This document shows positions 35,126 through 46,989 of a stretch of 64,000 bases of DNA, in pieces. The notes below the pieces were generated by a model. That model had not been told where the DNA came from. It saw nothing but the letters and a program-made list of their open reading frames with translations, and did not search any database. The translations under genes and the position numbers were made by a program. The DNA lies in assembly GCA_963575645.1 (NCBI GenBank), contig OY754470.1:5712501-5776500 (forward strand), written 5' to 3'. Every line of letters begins with the position of its first letter. Positions within the stretch are counted from its first letter, which is position 1. Source of the stretch: Xanthostigma xanthostigma. Lineage: Eukaryota; Arthropoda; Insecta; Raphidioptera; Raphidiidae.

Positions 35126-36230
35126 ACGTCTGTATCTCTTTTTGATTAGAAGTTATTTGCGTTTATATTTTTCAGAAAATCATATAAAACCTTCGAATGG
35201 CCGTAATTTCCAAACTAAAAGAGATACCTACAGACGTTTGCTTATGCTCATTAAATTCAGCGTAATTTTTTCTGTAAGTATTCTCAATTTCAAAAGTATA
35301 TTAAAAAATTGATTTTTGCGATTTTTTCAAGGCATACCCCTTTAAAAAAATGCGATTTTTGACGAAAACCGAAATCTTTTAGAACTTTTGCAAAATCGTC
35401 GTGCTTACAGAAAAAAAATACGCTGAATCCAATGAGCACAAGCAAACGTCTGTATCTCTTTTTGATTAGAAGTTATTTGCGTTTATATTTTTCAGAAAAG
35501 CATATAAAACCTTCGAATGGCCGTAGTTTCCAAACTAAAAGAGATACAGACGTTTGCTTATGTTCATTGAATTCAGCGTAGCTTTTTCTGTAAACATTCT
35601 CAATTTCAAAAGTGTATTAGAAAAATCGATTTTTGCGATTTTTTCAAGGCATACCCCTTTAAAAAAACTCGATTTTTGACGAAAACCGAAATCTGTCGGA
35701 AATTTTGCAAAATCATCATGCTTAAGTATAGAAAAAAACACGCTGAATCCAGTGAGCACAAGCAAACGTCTGTATGTCTTTTGGTTTAGAAGTTGTTTAC
35801 GTTTATATTTTTTAGAAAATCATATAAAACCTTCGAATGGCCGTAATTTCCAAACTAAAAGAGATACCTACAGACGTTTGCTTATGCTTATTAAATTCAG
35901 CGTAGTTTTTTCTGTAAGTATTCTCAATTTCAAAAGTATATTAAAAAAATCGATTTTTGCGGTTTTGCAAAATCATCATGCTTATAGAAAAATAACACGC
36001 TGAATCCAATGAGCACAAGCAAACGTCTGTATCTCTTTTTGATTAGAAGTTATTTGCGTTTATGTTTTTTAGAAAATCATATAAAACCTTCGAATGGCCG
36101 TATAGTTTCCAAACTAAAAGAGATACAGACGTTTGCTTACGCTCATTGAATTCAGCGTAATTTTTTCTGTAAGCATTCTCAATTTCAAAAGTATATTAAA
36201 GAATTCGATTTTTGCGATTTTTTTTTAGGA
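35126..36230. repeat. Tandem satellite of palindromic units (320, 320, 257 and about 205 bp)
   Basis: Units begin ACGTCTGTATCTCTTTTTGA at 35126, 35446, 35766 and 36023. Within a unit this start pairs with AAAAGAGATACAGACGTTTG, and the flanking TACGCTGAATCCAATGAGCA pairs with its inverse, so each unit holds an approximately 55-bp-arm hairpin. A second inverted pair (TTTTTTCTGTAAGCATT and its inverse) brackets the other half. The third unit lost about 60 bp, and the last stops after about 205 bp. The open frames here are by-products. Confidence 0.9.
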
Positions 36231-36998
36231 AATTTTTTCAATTTTTAGGAAGCGCTGTATTATGGGATGCATAATTAACAAACTGACCCAATTAGCGTTT
36301 ACGAAGCGATATTCCGTGCGTGTATCAATCAAGGTCGTTCTTATATAAGTAGGTACGTCTTGTGTACATCCATGTCTATCCTCCTTATATAAATATAAAG
36401 TACATTCATTTTCTGTTCCGTTCTTCCGTGGGTTGTCATCTTCCATGTGTTATAATTTCTGCAAGATTCAAGTAGGTTTACTAGATAGTAGATACCAAAA
36501 CAATTCCTGAAATAATATCTTTATTTTTTCGACCTTGACAAAAGATTGCAAAGATTCGATTTGCAAAAAATTGGTCAGGATTTTTGGATATTTTGTTTTA
36601 CTATCATTCGCGTCTGCATTTTAAACTCGAAAACTGCTCGTTTAATTACAATTCGTTTTTCTGTCAAAAATGGAATGAATGCAGTCAGTAATCTATAATA
36701 CAAACTGGAGAACGTTCAGGTTTTTCTGTTTGCTTGTAGCCGCATCACTTGGAAGCTGATGTACCGATTTTGATGAAATTCCGTTCAGTATCAATAATTG
36801 ATATCCAAACCTAAACTTTAATATTTTCCAATTTTTTTCCTCTGCTGTAAACCACAAGCAATAAAATGAAAAGACAGTTTCTCGGCAGAATCAACTTAAA
36901 ATATTTTAATGTTGTCATCGTTCAACTATTCAAATGGCGCCTGTCTAGGCGAATAGAACAATGAAAAATATGTAAGTAAATTAAGAATCAATTGGCCT
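36231..36998. other. Unannotated stretch
   Basis: A 73-codon minus frame (36225-36446) of chance length. A LINE-tail-like phrase (GTACCGATTTTGATGAAATT) at 36760 hints at an old fragment. Confidence 0.35.
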
Positions 36999-37006
36999 TT
37001 GGACAT

Positions 37007-37602
37007 TAGTGATGTGTCGCTCCTGAGCGCCTCGTTCATAATGAACGACTCCCTTCTCGGAGCGGAGCGAGTCGCACTTTTTTTTGTGAATGACTCACTC
37101 CGAGCGCCATTGTTCTGTGCTGAGCTGTTCTGTACTGTTACATTCGCACATTTACAGAGCGCGCACAGCACAGGCCACAGAAACACTAGCGAACTTTGCA
37201 CGTACGGAGTTATCTTTGCTGAGTCATTTAATGTTGAATGACACACTGTAAGTGCACTAGTACTAAGCTTACAGTGACTTAAACCATTCACATTGACGTC
37301 GTTGACAAGGATATAATATTGTAACAATAAACATTATTATTGTTATACTTTATAGTTTATCCGAAATGCGAATAATATATAAGATCAGAATCATATTAAA
37401 ATGAGCTCAGAGCTGAGTGTGTATTGTGCTGTGTAATGCTAAGTGACTCGTGAGCATGCATGATGACAGTTCACACCTCTGCAGTCTGCAATCCTGTGTA
37501 GTGCGTACTGTCTAGTGTCGCTCCTTTGAATGAGCGACTCTTTTTAGTGAGCGGAGCGCACGGAGCCAGCTCTCAATAAAGAGTAATGTGGACACATCAC
37601 TA
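37007..37602. mobile_element. hAT non-autonomous element (596 bp)
   Basis: The termini are TAGTGATGTGTC and its inverse, with a perfect 8-bp duplication TTGGACAT at 36999-37006 and 37603-37610. Subterminal GAGCG/CGCTC motifs repeat near both ends, as in hAT transposase binding regions. The 133-codon minus frame (36926-37327) crosses the left terminus and is not a gene. No transposase remains. Confidence 0.9.
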
Positions 37603-37610
37603 TTGGACAT

Positions 37611-37976
37611 GTTGCTGAGCTGTTTTGAACCAGATTGCGTTTCCATCCGAACAGGTTTTTTTTACATTAATAATGCAAACAAGAATTATGATCAGTTTCT
37701 GTTGACAAATAGTCACCGTAATGTTAAATAGCCTTTAATCCATTAAGTTTATTCAGAATATTAAAATAATGACACATGTCGCATTAATACTGTTTAACTG
37801 CGCGAGAGGATAATCCATTGCAAATAAATGCCGTTGTCACAAAAGAATGGCTTCTTTGTCGTTTTACTGAACAATTCTTGTGGTTAGACTTTCGACCATA
37901 TACCTACCATAGCGTAAAGATACATCAATACATGCCGGATTCAACCCTGCAGTGCTCAGACACGTACCTACGCCGT
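37611..37976. other. Unannotated stretch
   Basis: Nothing recognised. The 111-codon frame at 37818-38153 runs into MITE W and is not supported. Confidence 0.4.
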
Positions 37977-38302
37977 ATAATACGCGCCACGGATCTAAAA
38001 GGCTCTGAAGTTAGTCACAAACAGCGTCGCAAAGGCACATTTAGAGCCGTTGATACTTCCACCACCTCCCAGTTACCTGCACGGAACGTGCGCTCGTCGG
38101 TAATCGGCCGTGATAGCTCGTTGCCTTTGTCACTTGTCGCTTTCCTGCTTTAAAGTACAGTCGAGTACGCTATTGTCAAGTTGTTATTGCTATTTTAGTT
38201 TTGTTGAGTTGCGAGTTTGTAGTTTTTCAAAACAGACTGTACAAGCGCAAGCCCGCATTCGCATCTAACTTCCGAGCCTTTTAGATTCGTGGCGCGCATT
38301 AT
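37977..38302 (+). mobile_element. MITE W, full-length copy (326 bp)
   Basis: The ends are ATAATACGCGCCACGGATC and the inverse of ATAATGCGCGCCACGAATC, continuing through TAAAAGGCTC. Other copies are at 61898-62208 (right end worn) and 24421-24635 (left part missing). GC is higher than the flanks. No frame and no clear target duplication. DNA transposon of unknown superfamily. Confidence 0.8.
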
Positions 38303-38962
38303 TTTATATATTTTATATTTATTGAACGTACTCAACAGGCAAAATGCCCAATTACAGAGTAGTATTCATAATTAATATACACGCACAAAAATTATAACAT
38401 AAGATATAACACAAAACAAAAAAAAATAATAAAATGAGTTCTTACAAGTTCACATTAGTGCCAAGTACATTAAAAATCATTTAATATAGCAGCTAGACAT
38501 AAATTTACTGTACATAATATGACGAAAAGGCGAGGATAATTTCAAAATTGCCATTCTAAAACATAGCAAAGCCAAACATTTCTTTTACTAATTATTATCA
38601 GGCTTAGTCGCAAGGGCGTAGATGGGGGGGTACCCCCTTTACCCCCCCTCAGGATAATAGGTAATAATAAAAAATAAAACTGAAAATAATATACGAATAC
38701 CTGGCTAAAAAATTAATTTTAAGTAGGAAGTACAGAAACCCACCACTAGAGTGCAAACAAACTTAGAAGTGCAATGACATAAACCGCACAAGCGCATTCT
38801 CCATTGACATCCCGATATAACATATCGACAACGATTTGCTTTATGCATTCAGATTTTATGTTATGATGTCTTGCACGTTGGTATGCAGAAAACATCAAGT
38901 AACCGGTCGAAAGTCTTATCTATACATTGACTGCTTGCGTTATACTATTGATTCTATTTGCG
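38303..38962. other. Unannotated AT-rich stretch
   Basis: A G-run/C-run hairpin at 38625-38650 (GGGGGGGTACCCCC) is the only structure noticed. Confidence 0.4.
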
Positions 38963-39410
38963 CATTCTTCATACCTCGATCGAAAGTACATACTTTCGAC
39001 ATCAATTATAAGGCATAAAGTCCAACATTTACGCAATCGTGGGATTACACGTCCCGATGCGGGAAGGACGTACGTCCGGGCGGCAGTAAAGAAAAAACAA
39101 CCTATCAATTGTTGTTTAGATGTTTCCATAGCAACCCTATTACATTTTCGAACAGCTGTCATTCGTGTTTTTTAGGCATACATAACCTCAAAGCTGCTTG
39201 CTTGGAATTTATCTGTTTTTATGTAATTAATAAGTAATTATTGTATTTAATAAGCGTACTTACGACCGAGGTATGAAGAAAAATAGTATACACCACGCTG
39301 GCCGAAAGTGTGATATTCTTGCACTGCACGCCATGATGCCCGAGGCGAGTCGAGGGCATCATAACGCGCAGTGCAAGAATATCAAACTTTTCGCCCTTGT
39401 GTAATATACT
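38963..39410 (-). repeat. Interspersed repeat S, copy 2
   Basis: Reverse complement of 371-803. The central palindrome here is longer: the CACTGCACGCCATGATGCCC arm faces GGGCATCATAACGCGCAGTG across a short loop. CTTCATACCTCGATCG and its inverse bound the second half, as in copy 1. Confidence 0.75.
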
Positions 39411-39764
39411 AACTTTCTGGCTCGGATTCGTACATTAGAAAAATTTGTGAACACAATTAGCCGTATTATAAGCGATATAATAAAGATTTATTATGATTTG
39501 TAAAGTGTTATTTAAATTACCATTTTCATTGTGAACCAGTGCTCACAAGTGGCTATAATTTGTAGAATAAAAGCTCACAAAACAGATTATGTGAAACTGA
39601 ACTGATCAGTGCCTACAATAATTTCGGTCTCGTACCACGCGTTTACCTTTCTTCTCAGAAATAATTTGGTTACACATAAAACGCGCATATTTTATGATTT
39701 TGAGGATAAGACATATTATCTGCGGCTCGTCAAGTCTAGGATTGCGCACTTTTTTCGATATCTT
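39411..39764. other. Unannotated stretch
   Basis: No supported feature. The 87-codon frame 39609-39872 runs into the LINE tail. Confidence 0.4.
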
Positions 39765-40160
39765 TATATATATAAAAATCTTGTGTCACGATGTTCGTCC
39801 GCGCTAATCTTCGAAACCACTGAACCGATTTTAATAAAATTGTGTAAATATCCAGCTTACGTTATAGGATAGTTTTTTATTAAATATTTTGTACAAAATT
39901 ACGGAGTTTTCTCGAAAAAAAAAAACTGTTTTGGTAACATGTTACATCTGATAGAATTTATTTAAAGCTATTAGTTCAGAAGCAAACTAAAAAAAAATTG
40001 CTTTAGTACCAAGTAGCGACATTTGATAGATTCCGCTCAAAGCTATTAGTTCAGAAACAAATCTGGTAGAATTTGCTCAAAGCTATTTAGTTTAGACGTC
40101 GGGCCGCAAACGAAATACATTTTGCAGAATTATATCTATCACCCCTGGATGACGCTAGTT
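39765..40160 (-). repeat. LINE 3'-tail fragment, type T2 (longest copy)
   Basis: On the plus strand it reads from 'tatatataaaaatcttgtg' through GATGTTCGTCCGCGCTAATC to GGGCCGCAAACGAAATACAT. It contains three approximate repeats of 'gctattagttcagaa'. Reverse-oriented relative to 7330-7645. Confidence 0.6.
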
Positions 40161-40273
40161 AATTGATATATCAATGTTTCGATGTTTAAATAGATTAATG
40201 TCGATTAAATTGATGTAAAGACAAACGGAATGTAATTCACTATCATCAATCCTTTGCTCTCCAGAATATTTTT
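40161..40273. other. Short unannotated gap
   Basis: Nothing recognised. Confidence 0.4.
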
Positions 40274-40563
40274 GAAGTAAAACTTCTTTACGCACGCTTG
40301 ACTGGTGAATGCCTGACGAAAGATTTACGGAAGTGTGATCGAGCGAGGCGAACGAAAGTTGAGATGGAGATATAAGTTAGTGAAGATAGAAAGAGGATGA
40401 CAAATACTTCACTGGCTAGTGGCACCATCAGGTGGCCGAAAATATAAGCAGTACTAACAATAGAATGACACATACTTTACTTGCTAGTAGCGCTATCGGG
40501 TGACAAAAAAAAGTTTTGTAAACCTATTTAACTTGCAGAGCTAAATAATATTTCATAAAGATT
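40274..40563 (-). mobile_element. GAAG element, truncated copy
   Basis: It starts GAAGTAAAACTTCTTTACGC and follows the full copies through the CTTCACTGGCTAGTGG tract and GGGTGACAAAAAAAAGTTTTG. It then breaks off after 'catttaaag'-like AT-rich sequence near 40563. It lies 0.8 kb from, and in the same orientation as, 41087-41613. Confidence 0.75.
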
Positions 40564-41086
40564 TAATATATAACATTTTTTTTATAAAAAAAAGTTGTAA
40601 TTTACCTGTCATTGCTTGTGTTGACTTGAAATAAAAACTCCGGGTTCTACAGGATTTTCGTAGATGGTGGATATCTGAAAAAGTTAAAAAAATAGTACCA
40701 TGAAAATCTGGCGGTTGTTATATTTTGTATAAGATTACAAAAAATAGATGCGGTGGCATTGTTATGGCAGATTTATGTAATTAAAGAAAATAAAATATGA
40801 TCACAGCTCCTAAACTTCATTTGGTTGCTTCATTAATAGCTAGTTTAATGACCGTTTGTATCAACAGCTGTCTTTATTGGAATTTATATCACACTGCTGA
40901 TTTACAACGGATCTAGTATGTATTGTAGCAAAAACACGCTTCGCAGTTACTTGTTTGAACATAAATACTCCCATTTGATAATAAAACCGTTTCTTTTACC
41001 ATTGCAATTCCAAAAGTGGTACTAAATTTAGGTAAAAATTCACTTTTAAAAATTTTACTCTGTGCCACGGGCGTAGATATTTTTTT
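40564..41086. other. Unannotated stretch
   Basis: Nothing recognised. Confidence 0.4.
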
Positions 41087-41613
41087 GAAATAAAACTATC
41101 TTTACGCACGCTTGACTTGGGGAGTAAGCTGGTGAATGCGTGACGAGAGATTTACGGAAGTGTGATCGGGCGAGGTTGAGCGAAGTAGAGTGGGAGATAT
41201 AAGTTAGTGGAGATATAAAGAGGATGACAAATACTTCACTGGCTAGTGGCGCCATCAGGTAGCCGAAACAAATACTTCACTGGCGCTATCGGGTGACAGA
41301 AAAAAGTTTTGTAAACCTACTTAACTTGCAGAGGTAAATAATTATTTCATAAAGATTTACGCTTAAAATCCAACGAGAGCTAAGTAATTGCAACGTATTA
41401 CTTTTGTTTTCATTATCTTTATGTTTATATTTCTTTCTTCTTACATAAGACTGTTCATTTCGTTCTTAAACAATTTTATAAAATAATATTTTGTTCAATA
41501 CATTAAATATTCTTTGTTTAATGTGAATAAACATTGTAATTTCATTTTAAGTTCATATTTTGTGAATTTTCGGGTGAATAATAACAAATTATGGCAGGAA
41601 GAAGTTTTACTTC
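41087..41613 (-). mobile_element. GAAG element, full-length copy (about 527 bp)
   Basis: The left terminus is GAAATAAAACTATCTTTACG (mutated) and the right AGGAAGAAGTTTTACTTC. After the right terminus, AGTCGTGTGGTCTAAAGCAC is shared with the sequence before the copy at 63240, so the family may extend beyond the TIR or prefer a related target. A 15-T run follows at 41639-41653. Confidence 0.8.
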
Positions 41614-41653
41614 AGTCGTGTGGTCTAAAGCACACTCGTTTTTTTTTTTTTTT

Positions 41654-42460
41654 AACTCCTAAAATTCGGATTTTTGTAAAAAGAAAACCGAAGTATATTT
41701 TCTCGAAAAGGACACATTTCCGATCCCCAAGTAGTTAAATCATTTCAAATTAGGCATAGTTTCTTCTCCCGAGAGAAATACGAGCAATTATCGGCCACTC
41801 TGTATACACATTACACACATAATATAAAACACGGTTCTCCATATACTCACACCGATACGTCTTGTGGCTCCCAATTGGGAAAGGTTTAAAGAAATGGAAA
41901 ATCGTAGCACAGGCTCAAGCAAACAACAGTACCTACTGATCATTTAAAAATTAAAATAGTATTTTTTACTGGAATTTTCTCAATTTGAACCGACTGAGCG
42001 AATCGCTTAGTGTGTATAAAACTCGATAGGTGAGTGGGTTAAATAGTCGTTGGGTCTTTGAACCGCCGCGCTCCAAGGAGACAGTTTACCTCGAGCATAG
42101 GCCATATACGCCGTTTACACATTGCGCGAACAGCTGGACGCTAAGAAAACGCCGTGTTCTTAAATGTCATAAACCATAATATGTATGTGCAACAGCAGCG
42201 TTGGCTTCTCCAGTTCTCCTTCGTATTGTCCTGTTCTGTGCTACCGTCGCGCCGCGCAGCGCGATCGCCCGTTGATTGATGACACAGACAAAATTTCACT
42301 GTCTCTCTATTCATGTTTGAAATTCCTCACTTCTACGAATTGCATTGTAATTTCCTTTTAGAAAATGATTTATGCGACTACGGTTTGGCACTTTACTATT
42401 GTTAAAGACGTGACAGAGTATAAGAAAAGAGACTGTGTATTTTACACTACACACTACAGA
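41654..42460. other. Mostly unannotated; CpG-rich patch
   Basis: Positions 42237-42275 (GTCGCGCCGCGCAGCGCGAT) are unusually CpG-rich for this window. Positions 41856-41890 resemble 16088-16125. No promoter motif or frame supports a gene. Confidence 0.35.
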
Positions 42461-43173
42461 AGCTCACCACACTATTTTTGAAAAAACTGTCTCTGTGTGC
42501 GGGTTGTGTGTACGTACGCACGTACGTGATAAATGATAATTTCTTTCTAAGACGAAATCTCGTGAATAAAAAATGATATCGACTTCATTATGGTGCCAAT
42601 CGAAGCGTATGAACGTCAATAAGACCCAGAAGAAATTTTATGAAAATCGGTCGAGTCGTTTTTTTATATATAAAAATATTGCAAACAATATTGGGACTCT
42701 ATACAGTCTACGATCGACTTTCCAGTAAGATCAATTTTGAATAGTAGGTCTAGGTACCTATTTAAAATAATTAGATTTTTTTTTAAATCTTTTCTGCAGT
42801 CTTTGTTTAACAAAACCGGCTGAACCGATTTTGATAAAAAAAGCTTTGTTCATATTCATGCTAATAAGCTTTGATTGGCACCCTAGCAAATTCTATATCA
42901 TTTTTTATTCCCGAGATTTCGTGTAAAATCCACTCTTTTTTTACAATATTTTTATATATATAAAAAAACGGATTGACCGATTTTCATAAAATTTCCTCTG
43001 AATTTTATTGACGTCCATACGCTTCGATTGACACCATAATGAAGTCGATATCATTTTTTGTTCTCGAGATTTCGTCTTAGAAAGAAATTATCACGTACGT
43101 GCGTACGTACACACAAATTCGCACACAGAGACAGTTTTTTTCAAAAATAGTTTTAAAAATAGTGTGGTGAGCT
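42461..43173. mobile_element. Fold-back element (about 713 bp)
   Basis: The arm starts AGCTCACCACACTATTTTTG, continues through GTGTACGTACGCACGTACGT and TTTCTAAGACGAAATCTCG to 'atgaaaatcggtcga', and pairs with its inverse at 42960-43173. The spacer of about 290 bp is AT-rich and contains a partial extra copy of the arm motif (CGAGATTTCGTGTAAAATC). No frame. Confidence 0.75.
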
Positions 43174-44314
43174 TGAAACCTACGATTTTTAGTTTACGAG
43201 GCAAGTATTCTACTTCGACGCCAACTTAGCTTAATGTTTACAGTCGGTTTTTCTAGTATTATATACGGATAACTACGTAAGTACATTTATATTTTCAATC
43301 TAAATTCTAAAGATTCAATTTTTACCCTGACGTGCCAAAAGAAGTTTTACTTCTGAAAAAAATCAAGATCTCAATATAGGGGTTAATGTGTCAGGTATCG
43401 AGCTTCTATAATCATCAATCTCTCTCTCTCTCTCTCTCTCTTTTATACCTGTCTCTTTCTACAAAACGTGAAATAGAATTTAAGAGAATATTTCTCCGTA
43501 AATAAAGTACACGTTCGAAAATCGAAAGTAAATTCAATAAGTTGCGTGACTTTTATAATTAAGTATTTAAATCGAAAGATGTTCGTTGAATTAACAAAAT
43601 AATTAAATAACTATTAAGTATCTGTCGATGATAATTAATGCAGATAACCTGAAACAGCTGTTTAATTAAATGTACAAATAAACACCTGAGTTGGGACGGG
43701 ACTTACACAAACGTGCTAGCCATATTCAGGTTTTATTTTTTGTATTTGATGACGTCACTGCGGTATAATCATTGATCATTTACCGTTAATTATAGAATTA
43801 GTTAATTACTTGTTTTTGGGAAATATCTTTAATCTTAATTGTGTATACTTTTCACGATTTATGTATGTGCATAAAATTGTTCATTTATTTTCAAAAAGCG
43901 TATCTGGTTTTTGCATTGAACCGTTTGTATGACTGGTCAGGGAAAACTTTTGAAATACGATAAACAAATAGGAATAATTACGGATTAATTTTATTCTTAC
44001 TTGATATCCAAATATTAACATTGCATATAGTCTAGTCGAGAAGTGAGATATCTACGAAAAATAATTCCAAGTCTTCAAAAAATATGAGCAATAGTTCATT
44101 CGATTCGGAAAAATATTCCGACAAAGACGTTTTTTTATTTTTTGCGCCGATATAAAAATTTCATTTGTTATTAACAAAAAACGAAAAAAGCTCTTCAGAT
44201 TTTTGGCAAGTACTCAAAAACTATAAGTGATAGCAGAAATTGAAAAAGAAATTCTTAAAGAGGAGAAAATTTCCATTAAAAAAGTTCTACCTCCCGGGCT
44301 CTATCTCTATTATT
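43174..44314. other. Mostly unannotated; microsatellite inside
   Basis: An isolated AGAAGTTTTACTTCTG near 43338 matches the terminus of the GAAG element. A TC dinucleotide microsatellite is listed separately. Nothing else supported. Confidence 0.45.
43419..43441. repeat. (TC)11 microsatellite
   Basis: Eleven uninterrupted TC units. Confidence 0.95.
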
Positions 44315-44462
44315 TATACAAATCTTTGATTAACGTCGGAATAGAACTCTTCAAATAAAATTATCGACTATATATTAACAAAAATTATAAAATTATAATT
44401 CAATAAATCAGATGATGACATTGCGGTCCGGATTTGGACCTTCTTCAGAAATAATCCAAAAA
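44315..44462 (-). mobile_element. Penelope-like terminal-repeat fragment
   Basis: AATCTTTGATTAACGTCGGA, a 'taaaattatcgac' tract and then the hammerhead block, in the same order as the cluster at 21945-22530, minus orientation. Confidence 0.55.
44415..44448 (-). ncRNA. Hammerhead-ribozyme core, copy 4 (mutated)
   Basis: CTGAAGA is intact and helix II is perfect (GGTCC with GGACC), but the GAAA box reads GCAA, so it is predicted inactive. Confidence 0.45.
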
Positions 44463-45514
44463 ATAGGGATCCGTGCGACCGTTCCCAGATAGACAAGTAT
44501 GAGACTCATGGGTATGATGAAAATGAATTATCCAAATTTTACAGAATATTGAACGTATTTTATTTGACGAAATCAGTATATGAGAGATTTAGATCAAATT
44601 GACATCATCAGAAAAGTGTAATGTAAGCACCGAAATTGTAGAAAAGTATTGAATGAATATTACAGCACGAACGGCTTTACTGATTTTGATAGAAAAAAAA
44701 AACATTTAAATATGTCATCATCTGAATGCTATAGTTAGACCCGGTTTAAAAGATTTTATTTCAAGAAATATATTTTTTTAGTGAGGTCTGTGGCAAGACG
44801 TCTGCCTATACTGGGTCCACTAGTAATTATTACTGATTTGTAGAACTTACTATAGTGTCAAAAATTCCCCTAGAATCACGTCATTAATTGAAGAGAATTT
44901 ATATTTTAACATTGGAAATATTATTACTTTTAATTATGCCATAGTTTCTCTAAATAATTCCAGACAAATGTCGAGATGGTTCCTTATTCTTGGCCATGGC
45001 CGAATACCTGTCAAACTCCTATGCCTACCTTATCCTAATGTCCTAAAATTCCTTCATTCGCCCATTGCTATTAAGTGGAAGTTGAAAAAATTTAGAAAAT
45101 AATGTGAAGTGTGATGGATGGAAAATAGTAATGGTGCGAATGGCGTCTGTTATGACGTAAAGTCGAGAAACGGACGTTAAACGCATTATTATTATTATTA
45201 ATTATGCCATAAATATTCTCCTGTCTTATTTTGCGATAACCGTAAGATAAATTATTATGATAACTGATTATAAGTTATAACTATTATTTGTCTGTGAAAA
45301 CGGAATTTGACTGCTTGGGCAATTACCTAGTGAATGCTCGTCACGCTGTTGATATCAAAATAAGCGTTAAATTATGATATTATTATTGTGAAGTGTACTT
45401 CGCAAAGTGTAGCATGAAGCCTGCTTAACATTAAGCACAGTTGAAACTGTAATATTAGTATTATACTTACTTTGCATTTTATCAACAGTTAATCTGTCTT
45501 CAAACTCCATATTT
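44463..45514. other. Unannotated stretch with an ATT tract
   Basis: GACGTAAAGTCGAGAAACGG followed by (ATT)n at 45186-45200 could be an old LINE 3' end. No frame supports it. Confidence 0.35.
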
Positions 45515-45625
45515 TAAACGTTAATGTATTAATTTTTATATTTTTTGTTAATATATTTGTCTGAAAAATTGGTCGATAATTTTATTTATTGAAGAGTTCT
45601 AATCAGACGTTAATCAAAGATTTCC
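45515..45625 (+). mobile_element. Penelope-like terminal-repeat fragment
   Basis: From 'aacgttaatgtattaattt' through TTGTCTGAAAAATTGGTCGA to TCTAATCAGACGTTAATCAA. The hammerhead part upstream is too worn to recognise. Confidence 0.55.
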
Positions 45626-46189
45626 ATATTTTATAACCATGAATTACATTAAGATTATTTTATGTGAGGGTTGGGACATTTTGGAAAAACTATCGTCAGC
45701 GATTTTTTTATAGTTCGCTCGAATCTTAAAAGCAATACGCTCGAGATACATTCTACATTTTTTGCACATACTATCTCCTATAAAATTGCTGATATATTCA
45801 CTTTACAATATTTCTGACAGCTGGTGTCAATGCTGTTTGCGGCCATACTACATTTCATATGGGTCGTTTAAGAAAACTGTTTTGAGTCGCTTACAGAATC
45901 GAACGGTAACTGACGGGTCTCTTTTGGAAATGACTGTACGACCGCTTTTTTTAACACGCTTATATTAGCTTGCCTGTATGTATGAATGAATGTATGTATG
46001 TAAAGGAATCTTTCAGCGTAATTTTCACCAATTTCAAGAAGTCTGATTAACTTGGAAATTTGCACACGTGTCAAGGGCCGATGACAATACAATTATTTCA
46101 TAAAAATAAATTTGAATTTAAAAATTTTGAAAAAAATTACTTTTGATGTCGTTTTAAGACTAATAATTAAGAAAAAAATTATAGTTTAC
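45626..46189. other. Unannotated; probable old repeat near 45965-46090
   Basis: GCCTGTATGTATGAATGAAT and CACGTGTCAAGGGCCGATGA look like a common insect repeat, but I cannot set its ends. Confidence 0.35.
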
Positions 46190-46446
46190 AAAAACTAAAA
46201 AAAATACGCTTTAATAGCAAACCGACCCAAAAAGTAGAAAATAATTATTAATAAAATAATTCAATTATAGTAAAAAAAGCGTGGGGTGCCAATTACTATA
46301 TTATCATTATAAATAGAGCTACCAGTGAAATAATTGTATAACATTTAATATCAAGCTTTTTTACTATAATTGAATTATTTTGTTAATAATTATTTTCTAC
46401 TTTTTAGTTCGGGTTGCTTATAAACCGCGTTTTTTTTAGTTTTTAA
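46190..46446. repeat. Fold-back (inverted repeat, about 257 bp)
   Basis: The arms of about 95 bp contain 'aaaaagtagaaaataattat' and 'caattatagtaaaaaaagc' and their inverses around a 65-bp spacer. No frame. MITE-like. Confidence 0.65.
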
Positions 46447-46469
46447 AACCTTAATTTATATATTAATTT

Positions 46470-46546
46470 CGAGTATGAGACGCACCTAAATTTTGGAAGT
46501 AATTTTTTGAAGAAAAAAGTGCGTCTTATAGTCCGTAAAATACGGT
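46470..46546. repeat. Terminal fragment of the ACCGTATTTTTCGG family
   Basis: GAGACGCACC...GTGCGTCTTATAGTCCGTAA and an ACGGT end match the right end of the element at 55759-56914. It ends flush with the fold-back to the left. Confidence 0.6.
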
Positions 46547-46989
46547 AAATCATTATAGATGTTCAGTAGATCATTGACTTTCGTGAAAGAGATCGACGTT
46601 ATTGTTGTTTAGGCTTTAGTATAATATATATCGGTTTTATATTGTAACAATAGATTACAGCGACGAACATCAATCAAGGACGGTTGTGCAATAATTACCG
46701 AACGATGCAACAATAACAAAACACATACGGAGAGAGAGTTTCACTTTTTTACCGGCTGCTAAAGCCTGAAGCGGCCGCATCGCAGCTGGTATTTAAGTTA
46801 CCTTACGTAGAGATTTGACCGTAAGTGCTTGTATACTGTAACCGCAAGAATAACATTATCGAGGCACGTTTACACTATTTATCTTCTAGATTCTAGAACA
46901 AATCATGAACACATTAAACGTTTTTTATTTAACTTTACGGATTGTCCATAAACTACGTGGTCTTATTTCAACACTTCTCGACACCCTCC
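46547..46989. other. Unannotated stretch
   Basis: A GC-richer patch lies at 46750-46790 (GCGGCCGCATCGCAGCTGGT) with a donor-like GTAAGT at 46821. No frame spans it cleanly, so no exon is called. Confidence 0.35.

Noticed and set aside
35126-36230. CRISPR-like array
   Set aside because: Units are 320 bp with no short repeat/spacer structure, and the DNA is clearly eukaryotic; it is a satellite.
36926-37327. 133-codon minus-strand open frame, the longest in the window
   Set aside because: It crosses the left terminus and target duplication of the hAT element at 37007, and its length is within chance for this base composition.
42237-42275. CpG-rich patch as a promoter
   Set aside because: No TATA, initiator or downstream frame accompanies it.
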